A stretch of DNA of 43,345 nt, from the NCBI RefSeq assembly GCF_004123795.1, contig NZ_MSSM01000025.1:1-43345 (forward strand), given 5' to 3'. Both the position numbers and the translations under genes were made by a program. Shown one piece after another: positions 1 through 5,818 of this stretch (positions are counted from its first letter, which is position 1; each line of letters begins with the position of its first letter). Source of the DNA: Lacticaseibacillus chiayiensis. Lineage in GTDB: Bacteria > Bacillota > Bacilli > Lactobacillales > Lactobacillaceae. The notes under the pieces are model-generated. The model had not been told where the DNA came from. It did no database searches and worked only from the letters and a program-made list of their open reading frames with translations.

Positions 1-25
1 AAAAGCCCGCTGTAGCGGGCTTTTT
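1..25. terminator. Bidirectional terminator hairpin at left edge
   Basis: AAAAGCCCGC and GCGGGCTTTT form a perfect 10-bp stem around a TGTA loop, with A-tract and T-tract flanks, so it can stop transcription in both directions. The gene it serves lies outside the window. Confidence 0.8.
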
Positions 26-275
26 GCTTATATTGACTTGGAAGGAACCGGCTGGTAAATATTACTTTTCGAGATCAGTATAGCTGATGACCCAAGTTTT
101 CAAAATGCTAGCAGCCTTCCTTACTCTAACAATGACTGTATGCGCTTCTTTAACCTTGGGATTTCTTTGTTCACAAAGTTAAGGTGTTTGCCTGCTTCCA
201 GATTGAACCCAAACGCAATATTGGGTTCAATTTTTTTAACTTTAAAACTTTTTTACGCGCCCTTTCACTTCAAAT
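26..275 (+). other. Gene-free stretch; possible small RNA ending in a plus-strand terminator
   Basis: No convincing protein gene is visible here. A TTGACT hexamer at 33-38 is followed 17 nt later by an AT-rich TAAATA, a weak promoter match on the plus strand. Downstream are short hairpins (ATCAG/CTGAT near 74-88; CTTTG/CAAAG at 165-178, extendable by ACCTT/AAGGT), then a strong plus-strand terminator at 202-237. The neighbouring gene clpP is on the minus strand and has its own terminator, so the plus-strand terminator has no visible gene to serve. A transcript of about 170 nt is an inference; the interval could also be leader or spacer of a minus-strand gene to the left. Confidence 0.3.
202..237 (+). 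terminator. Plus-strand intrinsic terminator without an obvious gene
   Basis: ATTGAACCCAA (202-212) pairs perfectly with TTGGGTTCAAT (221-231) over 11 bp with an 8-nt loop, and a run of seven T follows on the plus strand. On the minus strand no T-run follows, so the orientation is plus. Confidence 0.75.
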
Positions 276-311
276 CAAAAAGGCACACCGCTACTAAAGC
301 AACGGTGTGCC
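276..311 (-). terminator. clpP terminator
   Basis: GGCACACCG (282-290) pairs with CGGTGTGCC (303-311) in a perfect 9-bp stem. Read on the minus strand the stem is followed by a T-run (276-281). It lies 14 bp past the clpP stop. Confidence 0.85.
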
Positions 312-325
312 AATTCGTCTAAACC

Positions 326-916
326 TTATTTTTGATTATTCTTATTAACCAGAATGTCATCAATCAAGCCATAGTCCTTAGCTTCCTGAGCGCTCATATA
401 GTGATCACGTTCAGTGTCCTTCTTGATTTGCTCAACTGTCTGACCTGTTGCGTCGGCTAGGATCTGGTTCATCTTCTTACGAGTCTTCAAAATTTCTTCG
501 GCCGCAATTTCGATTTCGGTTTGTTGACCTTGGGCACCACCTGAAGGCTGATGAATCAAAATGGTCGAATTCGGTAAAGCAAAGCGTTTGCCTTTCGTGC
601 CACCGGCTAACAAGACAGATGCCATGGATGCAGCCATCCCGATGGCAATGGTCTGAACATCGGACTTGATGAAGTTCATGGTATCAAGCATCGCCAAGCC
701 GCTGGTGATCACACCACCGGGACTGTTGATATAAAGGTAGATATCCTTTTCAGAATCCTGTGCATCAAGAAAAAGTAACTGGGCGATGACAGAGTTTGCC
801 ATTTGATCGTTTACTTCGCCGGACAACATGATGATCCGGTCTTTTAATAGACGAGAGTAAATGTCGTAAGCGCGTTCGCCACGACTGGTTTGTTCAACGA
901 CGGTAGGTACTAGCAT
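326..916 (-). CDS. clpP: ATP-dependent Clp protease proteolytic subunit ClpP
   Basis: Serine peptidase of family S14. It forms the double-heptamer barrel that degrades proteins unfolded and fed in by ClpX, ClpC or ClpE in the cytoplasm. At 196 residues it has the normal length. The catalytic triad is readable: Ser97 in GMAASMAS, His122 in LIHQPSGG and Asp171 in ERDHYMS. The N-terminal [24 protein letters not shown] is typical of the family, and the start has an AGGAGG ribosome site 7-8 nt upstream. The gene is monocistronic between its own promoter and terminator. The promoter carries a CtsR box and a CIRCE element, so stress control by both CtsR and HrcA is expected. Gene identity is certain; the regulation is inferred from sites. 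Confidence 0.98.
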   Translation of the reverse strand: MLVPTVVEQTSRGERAYDIYSRLLKDRIIMLSGEVNDQMANSVIAQLLFLDAQDSEKDIYLYINSPGGVITSGLAMLDTMNFIKSDVQTIAIGMAASMASVLLAGGTKGKRFALPNSTILIHQPSGGAQGQQTEIEIAAEEILKTRKKMNQILADATGQTVEQIKKDTERDHYMSAQEAKDYGLIDDILVNKNNQK

Positions 917-941
917 GTCCTAACCTCCTGAGAATCGTTTT

Positions 942-968
942 TTAGCACTCTTTAAAGTACAGTGCTAA
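942..968 (-). promoter_or_regulatory. CIRCE element (HrcA operator) of clpP
   Basis: TTAGCACTC-N9-CAGTGCTAA on the plus strand matches the CIRCE consensus TTAGCACTC-N9-GAGTGCTAA with one mismatch (C for G at the start of the right arm). It begins at the last base of the -10 box and covers the start of transcription, where HrcA would block initiation. Confidence 0.85.
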
Positions 969-996
969 GTATACTGCTAAAGTCAAATAAGGTCAA
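968..996 (-). promoter_or_regulatory. clpP promoter
   Basis: On the minus strand, TTGACC (991-996) is followed after exactly 17 nt by TATACT (968-973), both good sigma-A hexamers. The CtsR box covers the -35 and most of the spacer, and CIRCE covers the transcription start. Confidence 0.75.
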
Positions 997-997
997 A
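981..997 (-). promoter_or_regulatory. CtsR operator of clpP
   Basis: AGTCAAATAAGGTCAAA is an exact match to the heptad direct-repeat consensus RGTCAAANANRGTCAAA bound by the repressor CtsR. It overlaps the -35 hexamer of the clpP promoter. Confidence 0.85.
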
Positions 998-1020
998 GAT
1001 TTTAATCACAATCTTTGACC
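991..1020 (-). terminator. Hairpin after the MarR gene, overlapping the CtsR box
   Basis: GGTCAAAGAT (991-1000) and ATCTTTGACC (1011-1020) form a perfect 10-bp stem. On the minus strand it follows the MarR-family stop codon by 13 bp and is followed by TTATTTGACTTT, a weak T-rich tail. The left arm contains half of the CtsR box and the clpP -35 hexamer. Confidence 0.5.
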
Positions 1021-1033
1021 TTATAAAAATCGT

Positions 1034-1489
1034 TCAGACTTGTGGATAAGCGTCGTCAGCGATGGCACTCAGATGCTCATCGACACGCGTCACCTCGGAC
1101 TTGATACGATCATATTCAGATTGCGGCAAATTCATCAATTCCATGCAGGAGCCGACATGTTCAAAAATCTCATCTCGAGCGTCCAAAGCCTTCTGCGTCA
1201 GGCTAACATCAACGCGACGTTCATCTTCGCTTGATCGTTTGCGGCTGATCCAGCCGTCTTTTTCCAGGCGCTTCATTAACGGTGTCAAAGTACCGCTGTC
1301 CAACTCAAGTGTTTGTCCAACCTGCTTAACCGACATCGTGCCGTGTTCATATAGCGACAGCAACGTAATGTACTGCGGATAAGTCAACTTAAATGGTGCT
1401 AATGCTTGAGCATAGAAATGATTATATTGTTTCTGTGCCTTGTAAATTGCAAAACAAAGTTGTTCATTTAATGTGATCGGTTTGACCAT
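1034..1489 (-). CDS. MarR-family regulator, OhrR-like
   Basis: A 151-residue winged-helix transcription factor. The N-terminal NEQLCFAIYKAQKQYN fits the OhrR branch, in which a cysteine in helix 1 (here Cys12) senses organic peroxides. The recognition region LTPLMKRLEKDGWISRKRSSEDERRVDVSLT is the usual MarR wing. A second cysteine sits near the C terminus (GSCMEL). The start has a strong AGGAGG site. An OhrR regulator normally represses a peroxidase gene ohr, but no ohr gene lies within this window, so its targets must be elsewhere. Autoregulation is plausible because an inverted repeat covers its -35 region. Family assignment is secure; the OhrR sub-type is likely but inferred from the helix-1 motif. 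Confidence 0.85.
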   Translation of the reverse strand: MVKPITLNEQLCFAIYKAQKQYNHFYAQALAPFKLTYPQYITLLSLYEHGTMSVKQVGQTLELDSGTLTPLMKRLEKDGWISRKRSSEDERRVDVSLTQKALDARDEIFEHVGSCMELMNLPQSEYDRIKSEVTRVDEHLSAIADDAYPQV

Positions 1490-1517
1490 AGTGCTTCCTC
1501 CTAAAACCTAAGCAACA

Positions 1518-1561
1518 ATTATATCCCAATGAAAATGCCGATTACCGATTCATTTGGTAAT
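1518..1561 (-). promoter_or_regulatory. MarR/OhrR gene promoter with candidate operator
   Basis: A consensus TATAAT (1518-1523, minus strand) lies about 30 nt before the start codon. The inverted repeat ATTACC-N9-GGTAAT (1541-1561) begins exactly at the position expected for the -35 hexamer, which itself is poor (GGTAAT). A site there suits autorepression by a dimeric MarR-type protein. The binding role is inference. Confidence 0.5.
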
Positions 1562-1792
1562 AACATCACTGTAAATCCGAATGTAAACTGAATCATGTCT
1601 CTTGTCGTGGCATTTGTCGACCAGCGAGCTCACCGCTGGACATTTTTGAGTGTCCTAAATACGGCAACCCGGTCGCTGAAATGCCTACATCAATAACTTG
1701 ATGTCCGTTTCATTGTACACGATTATCTTGAGGAAACAAAGGTATTATCTTATAAACATGACTATTTGCTTATATCGCAATTATCATGGCGG
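1562..1792 (-). other. Gene-free interval with an upstream promoter and hairpins
   Basis: No gene is seen between whiA and the MarR gene. On the minus strand TTGTTT (1734-1739), a 16-nt spacer and TACAAT (1712-1717) make a reasonable promoter. Transcription would start near 1705, immediately at an ACATCAA/TTGATGT hairpin (1687-1704). Further hairpins are GGACA/TGTCC (1638-1655) and CCAGCG/CGCTGG (1621-1639). No clear T-tailed whiA terminator is visible. Confidence 0.35.
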
Positions 1793-2740
1793 CTACGCAT
1801 CTTCAGGCTGTTGGTAGCCCTCAGCAATCTGATTGAGTTTGCGTAATCGATGATTGACGCCTGACTTCGAAATTGTCCCGCCCGGAACCATAGCACCCAA
1901 CTCCTGCAACGAAACATCCGGATGGGCTAAGCGCAAAGTGGCAATTTCGCGCAATTTGGTTGGTAGATTATCCAACCCCACATGATCTTTAAGATAGTTG
2001 ATGTTCTCGATTTGTTTCTGAGCAGCATCAATGGTTTTATTCATATTCGCCGTTTCGCAGTTCACGAGACGGTTCACCGAGTTACGCATATCGCGCACAA
2101 TCCGAACATCCTCGAACTTGAGCATCGCATTCGTTGCCCCGATTACTTGCAGAAAATCCGCGATTTTTTCCGCTTCTTTCAAGTAAACGATATAGCCGCT
2201 TCGGCGTTCGACGGTACGCGCATTCAGGTTGAAATGATTCATCATTTTTAAAATACCGGCATTGTGATCGGCATATAATGAATAAATTTCCAAGTGATAG
2301 CGCGATGTTTCCGGATTGTTCACCGACCCGCTGGCTAAAAACGCCCCGCGCAAGTACGAACGCATCCGTTGTGGTTCCTCCAAAACCGCTGCCGGAACGG
2401 TCGTTGAAATCGCCATCGTCGTCGGATCCAAAATTGACAAGTCCGACAGAATATCATTGACGCCTTCCGTCAGGCGAACAATGTACTGATAATTTTTCTT
2501 AAGTTTCATTTTGCGATGAACAACCAAGTTAGCTTCATGCCGGTAAACCTGACGAATCAAACTATAAATTCGCCGGGCGATAGCCGGATTTTCGGTCTGA
2601 ATGTTTAAAACAAACCGATGGGCCATCAACGTCAGGCTGCCGTTCATCCGGATCAATGCCGACAGCTCTGCCTTCGCATGTTCAGGATGAACCTCGAGTT
2701 GGGTCAGTTCTTTTTTTACCATACTGGCAAAGCTTGCCAT
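1793..2740 (-). CDS. whiA: WhiA sporulation/cell-division regulator homologue
   Basis: WhiA has an N-terminal degenerate LAGLIDADG homing-endonuclease fold and a C-terminal helix-turn-helix. In Firmicutes it affects cell division and chromosome organisation. The product is 315 residues when started at [17 protein letters not shown], placed after GGAGGTG; an in-frame upstream extension has no ribosome site. The [21 protein letters not shown] region is the family core, and the C-terminal [25 protein letters not shown] is the helix-turn-helix. It is the last gene of rapZ-yvcK-whiA, four bases after yvcK. Confidence 0.95.
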   Translation of the reverse strand: MASFASMVKKELTQLEVHPEHAKAELSALIRMNGSLTLMAHRFVLNIQTENPAIARRIYSLIRQVYRHEANLVVHRKMKLKKNYQYIVRLTEGVNDILSDLSILDPTTMAISTTVPAAVLEEPQRMRSYLRGAFLASGSVNNPETSRYHLEIYSLYADHNAGILKMMNHFNLNARTVERRSGYIVYLKEAEKIADFLQVIGATNAMLKFEDVRIVRDMRNSVNRLVNCETANMNKTIDAAQKQIENINYLKDHVGLDNLPTKLREIATLRLAHPDVSLQELGAMVPGGTISKSGVNHRLRKLNQIAEGYQQPEDA

Positions 2741-2744
2741 GCCA

Positions 2745-3773
2745 TCACCTCCGGATTTTCGCACTCACTTGAAAGGCTAAATTCAAAATTTCCTTAGCTA
2801 CCTTGTCGCCATCATGGAAAACGCCGCGATCGCGTAACTTCAAAAAGTCTTCCGAAATCACACGACAACCCATGTTACGCAAACCTTGATAATTATGCTT
2901 AACCGGCGTCAGAATCTCGTTGTACTTTTGGTGATCCAGATAATTCTCGGGAACCGGTTCGATATTAACGAGCACAGTATCGACGAAATTCTCACCCATC
3001 TGTTCATTCAACACTCGAACGTGGTCGGCATCGGTGAAGTTCTGGGTCTCGCCTTTCTGTGTCATGATGTTGACGATATAGATGACTTCGGCCTGTGTTT
3101 TCTTCACAGCGTCACCCAGATTACCAATCATCAGGTTAGGCAGGATGCTGGTAAACAAACTACCAGGACCCAGTACAACCACGTCAGCATCCATAATAGC
3201 ATCAATGACTTCATGGACGGCTTTAGGTTCACCATTAGCCGGATCGGTCTCGGAGACGGAAATATGCTTGATATTCTTACCGGCCGCGGTTATTTCTGAT
3301 TCACCAGATAGGCTCGTGCCATCTGTGAACTCGGCATTAAGTGTGAGTGGCGTATTGCTGGCAGGATAAACGTGCCCATCCACCTGCATCATTTCGCTCA
3401 GCTGCTGAACCGCCGGGAAAATACCGCCTTTCATCTCTGACAAAGCCGCAATAATTAAGTTGCCAATCGCATGGCCGGCGAAAAATGCATCGGTCGTGTT
3501 AAAGCGGTATTGGAAAATATCCAGATACAGACTCGGTAATTCCGACAAGGCAACAAGCACATTGCGAATATCACCAGGCGGCACCACGTTAATATAATTG
3601 CGGATGGTTCCGGACGACCCACCATCATCGGCAACTGTCACAATCGCCGTTACGTCAGCATCCTGTTCATGCAGACTATGCAAGATAACCGGCAATCCGG
3701 TTCCCCCGCCAATCACAACGACTTTAGGACGCCGCCCGCGAATGACGCGGATAAATTTAGTTTCCCGACTCAT
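2745..3773 (-). CDS. yvcK: YvcK / gluconeogenesis factor family protein
   Basis: A member of the CofD-like YvcK family, 342 residues. It binds UDP-sugars in Bacillus and supports cell shape and growth on gluconeogenic carbon sources. The N-terminal nucleotide-binding motif [17 protein letters not shown] and the following [14 protein letters not shown] are diagnostic. [17 protein letters not shown] and [17 protein letters not shown] are further family blocks. The start codon overlaps the stop of rapZ (ATGA), so the two are translationally coupled, and whiA follows after four bases. This three-gene order is conserved in Firmicutes. Confidence 0.95.
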   Translation of the reverse strand: MSRETKFIRVIRGRRPKVVVIGGGTGLPVILHSLHEQDADVTAIVTVADDGGSSGTIRNYINVVPPGDIRNVLVALSELPSLYLDIFQYRFNTTDAFFAGHAIGNLIIAALSEMKGGIFPAVQQLSEMMQVDGHVYPASNTPLTLNAEFTDGTSLSGESEITAAGKNIKHISVSETDPANGEPKAVHEVIDAIMDADVVVLGPGSLFTSILPNLMIGNLGDAVKKTQAEVIYIVNIMTQKGETQNFTDADHVRVLNEQMGENFVDTVLVNIEPVPENYLDHQKYNEILTPVKHNYQGLRNMGCRVISEDFLKLRDRGVFHDGDKVAKEILNLAFQVSAKIRR

Positions 3774-4657
3774 GAACGATTCACCGTCTCCTTATGTTTC
3801 TTAATGTCGCGATGGGTAATATCAACCGCATAGGCATCCGAAAATGCCTTACCGATGCGCTCTGCAAACGCAACGCTCCGGTGTTGGCCGCCTGTGCAAC
3901 CGATCGCGATCGTCACACTGGTTTTTCCTTCGGCTTTATACTTGGGCATGATCTCAGCCAGCAAATCGTAAAATTTGTTGTAAAAACTCTCGGCATCTTC
4001 GTTGTCCATTACATAGTCATAAACTTCTTGATCCAAACCGGTCTTTGGTCGGTAAGCCTTGACGTAAAACGGATTAGGCAGGAAACGGACATCCATGACA
4101 ATGTCCGCATCAATCGGCAACCCATATTTGAACCCAAATGACATGACTTCAATATGAAAGGCTGGTTGACCGCTATTTTCTTTGAAGTTTAAAAAAATCT
4201 TTTCACGTAACTGTCGCGGACTTAACGTGGTGGTGTCGATCACGACTTGCGCTCGATTCCGCAACTCGGTTAATAGCACGCGTTCCTTTTTAATGCCGTC
4301 CATCAACCGGCCTTCCATCGCCAAAGGATGGGACCGGCGGGTTTCCTTGTAACGCGAAACCAACTCTTCATCCGTCGCGTCTAAGAACAAAATGCGCGAA
4401 TGAACGTAAGTGTTGTTGTCCAAATTAGCTAACATGTCGATAATCTGGTCATAAAAAGCCCGACTGCGCAGATCCACGACTAGCGCGACCTTCGAAATCT
4501 TCCCAGATTCCTTAACGAGTTCCCAGAACTTAGGAAGCAGCGCTGGCGGCATGTTATCAACGCAAAAATACCCCAAATCTTCAAATGCCTGCATAGCAAC
4601 GGTTTTGCCGGCACCCGACATCCCGGTGATAATAACAAGATCCAAACTTTCAGTCAT
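3770..4657 (-). CDS. rapZ: RapZ/YvcJ nucleotide-binding protein
   Basis: P-loop protein of the RapZ (YvcJ) family, 295 residues. RapZ is an RNase adaptor sensing glucosamine-6-phosphate in E. coli; YvcJ in Bacillus binds and hydrolyses nucleotides and influences competence. The Walker A motif GMSGAGKT is close to the N terminus, and the C-terminal [19 protein letters not shown] motif is characteristic. The start [12 protein letters not shown] is chosen because AAAGGAG lies 6 nt upstream; a longer form would need a TTG codon without a ribosome site. It is the first gene of the rapZ-yvcK-whiA operon. Confidence 0.95.
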   Translation of the reverse strand: MTESLDLVIITGMSGAGKTVAMQAFEDLGYFCVDNMPPALLPKFWELVKESGKISKVALVVDLRSRAFYDQIIDMLANLDNNTYVHSRILFLDATDEELVSRYKETRRSHPLAMEGRLMDGIKKERVLLTELRNRAQVVIDTTTLSPRQLREKIFLNFKENSGQPAFHIEVMSFGFKYGLPIDADIVMDVRFLPNPFYVKAYRPKTGLDQEVYDYVMDNEDAESFYNKFYDLLAEIMPKYKAEGKTSVTIAIGCTGGQHRSVAFAERIGKAFSDAYAVDITHRDIKKHKETVNRS

Positions 4658-4737
4658 AAAAGGCTCCTTTGTGCTCATATTCAATTAAGTATAACATTCC
4701 GGGCGTGTCATTCCTACCATCGTAGACTCCCGAAATC

Positions 4738-4785
4738 AAAAAAAGCCTGAAGAACCCGCTTGGAAACGCCGGTTCTTCAGGCTTT
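4738..4785 (-). terminator. Terminator of the HdeD-like gene
   Basis: A perfect 15-bp stem pairs 4742-4756 with 4771-4785. On the minus strand it is followed by a T-run reaching past 4738. It lies 12 bp after the stop at 4797. Confidence 0.9.
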
Positions 4786-4796
4786 GGATGGACAAT

Positions 4797-5336
4797 TTAA
4801 ATGTTGCGCCGGGCAAAGGCGATGACAATGCACTCGATGCCGAACAGGACAAAGAACATTGCCAACAAGGTCACCAGCGTCACGGCCGCAATCACCGGCT
4901 GCATGAATAGCATCAACGAAACAATGACCGCTAGAATATCCAAAATCAGATAAACAACAAACCAGCCAGTGCCAGCAACGCGCAAATGGCCAACGTTGAA
5001 CAGTGAACCGACAGAATCGACCAGGAACCAGATAGCAAACATCATGGTGATCGTCGCCACGCCTAAGCCAGAATTCAATAAGAAAATCAGTCCGATGACA
5101 ATGTCAAAGATCCCCATAATCAGAGAAATCCATGCTAATCTACCAGTAAACTGGCGCAAGGTAGCGTAGCCCGCAAGAACCGCAATCCCTCGAATAATGG
5201 CAACGACGGCAAAGATGAAGGTAACCGTCTTTAATGTCGCCAGGGGATAGCGCAAGACCACAAAAGCAGCGATCAGGAACAGAATACCAGTGATGAACTG
5301 CCCCCAGTCAAAGCCAAAACTCTTTCGATTTAACAT
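4797..5336 (-). CDS. HdeD/DUF308 family membrane protein
   Basis: A 179-residue, very hydrophobic protein with about six membrane segments arranged as repeated pairs (for example FITGILFLIAAFVVL, FVVYLILDILAVIVSLMLF, VTLLAMFFVLFGIECIVIAF). This matches the HdeD/DUF308 family, whose E. coli member contributes to acid resistance. The molecular function is not established. The start at MLNRKSFGFDWGQ is preferred: GTAGGT precedes it, and an earlier ATG at 5360 would lie almost at the predicted transcription start. The gene stands alone with its own terminator. Confidence 0.8.
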   Translation of the reverse strand: MLNRKSFGFDWGQFITGILFLIAAFVVLRYPLATLKTVTFIFAVVAIIRGIAVLAGYATLRQFTGRLAWISLIMGIFDIVIGLIFLLNSGLGVATITMMFAIWFLVDSVGSLFNVGHLRVAGTGWFVVYLILDILAVIVSLMLFMQPVIAAVTLVTLLAMFFVLFGIECIVIAFARRNI

Positions 5337-5364
5337 ATTATTACCTACTTTCTTGATCATTTAT

Positions 5365-5391
5365 ATCATACCATTTCGAAAAGCAATTCAA
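5365..5391 (-). promoter_or_regulatory. Possible promoter of the HdeD-like gene
   Basis: TATGAT (5365-5370) is preceded by TTGAAT (5386-5391) on the minus strand, but the spacer is only 15 nt, so the match is weak. It sits at a sensible distance from the start codon at 5336. Confidence 0.3.
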
Positions 5392-5505
5392 TAAATTGAA
5401 TTACCGAAATTTTTGAAGATGCTAGTAAATACCGCCAGCCATTCATGATACGCGACCTTTCAAAAGTTATCAAAAATCGGTTCAACGCTGCTCATTTATA
5501 TACAT

Positions 5506-5809
5506 AATGAGGTTAAGCCATAATTCGTGTGGAATGTCTTTGAATTACCGAATTCCGACTGATAAGGAAGCCTAGGCAATAAGTTGCGTGCCGTGCCAAA
5601 CTCTACAATTTCTGGCCGCAGTGTTGGCAACGCAAAGCTAGAGCGGAGACAGCTGAGCCCCACCCGGTCCACGATTGCTCCCTTTTTGGCACGAGTGCCT
5701 TAAACCTTCTTACAAATTATTCACGGTAAAAACAAAAAACGAACAAATAACCGATAAATCGGATTTTCTGTTCGCTTTTTCTTATAGCTGCGAATGCTGA
5801 CTCAGCCTT
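5506..5809 (+). repeat. Dispersed structured intergenic repeat, copy 1
   Basis: This stretch matches 29139-29508 in reverse complement. Shared blocks in order are GAGGTTRAGCC, ATAATTCGTGTGGRATGTCT, GAATTCCGA, TGCCGTGCCAAACTC, GGCTGAGCCCC-like, CACGATTGCT/TACGATTGCT, TTGGCACKAGT, TTCTTRCAAATTAT, then a hairpin, then CTTATAGCTGYGAAT and TGACYCAGCC. Copy 1 lacks about 75-85 bp found in the middle of copy 2. No open reading frame is conserved between the copies. It fills the gap between uvrA and the HdeD-like gene, and its hairpin doubles as the uvrA terminator. Confidence 0.85.
5734..5780. terminator. uvrA terminator inside repeat copy 1
   Basis: CGAACA and TGTTCG form the outer stem, CCGAT and ATCGG the inner stem, with partly paired A/T-rich bases between. 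T-runs flank both sides (six T on the minus strand), so it can act in both directions. It follows the uvrA stop by about 40 bp. Confidence 0.75.
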
Positions 5810-5818
5810 ATTCCCACA

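Noticed and set aside
140-322. 60-codon plus-strand frame beside clpP
   Set aside because: It reads through two terminators (202-237 and 276-311) and has no ribosome site or recognisable sequence.
1621-1704. CRISPR-like or tRNA-like structure
   Set aside because: Only isolated hairpins are present; there are no regularly spaced repeats and no cloverleaf. No CRISPR array or tRNA was seen anywhere in the window.
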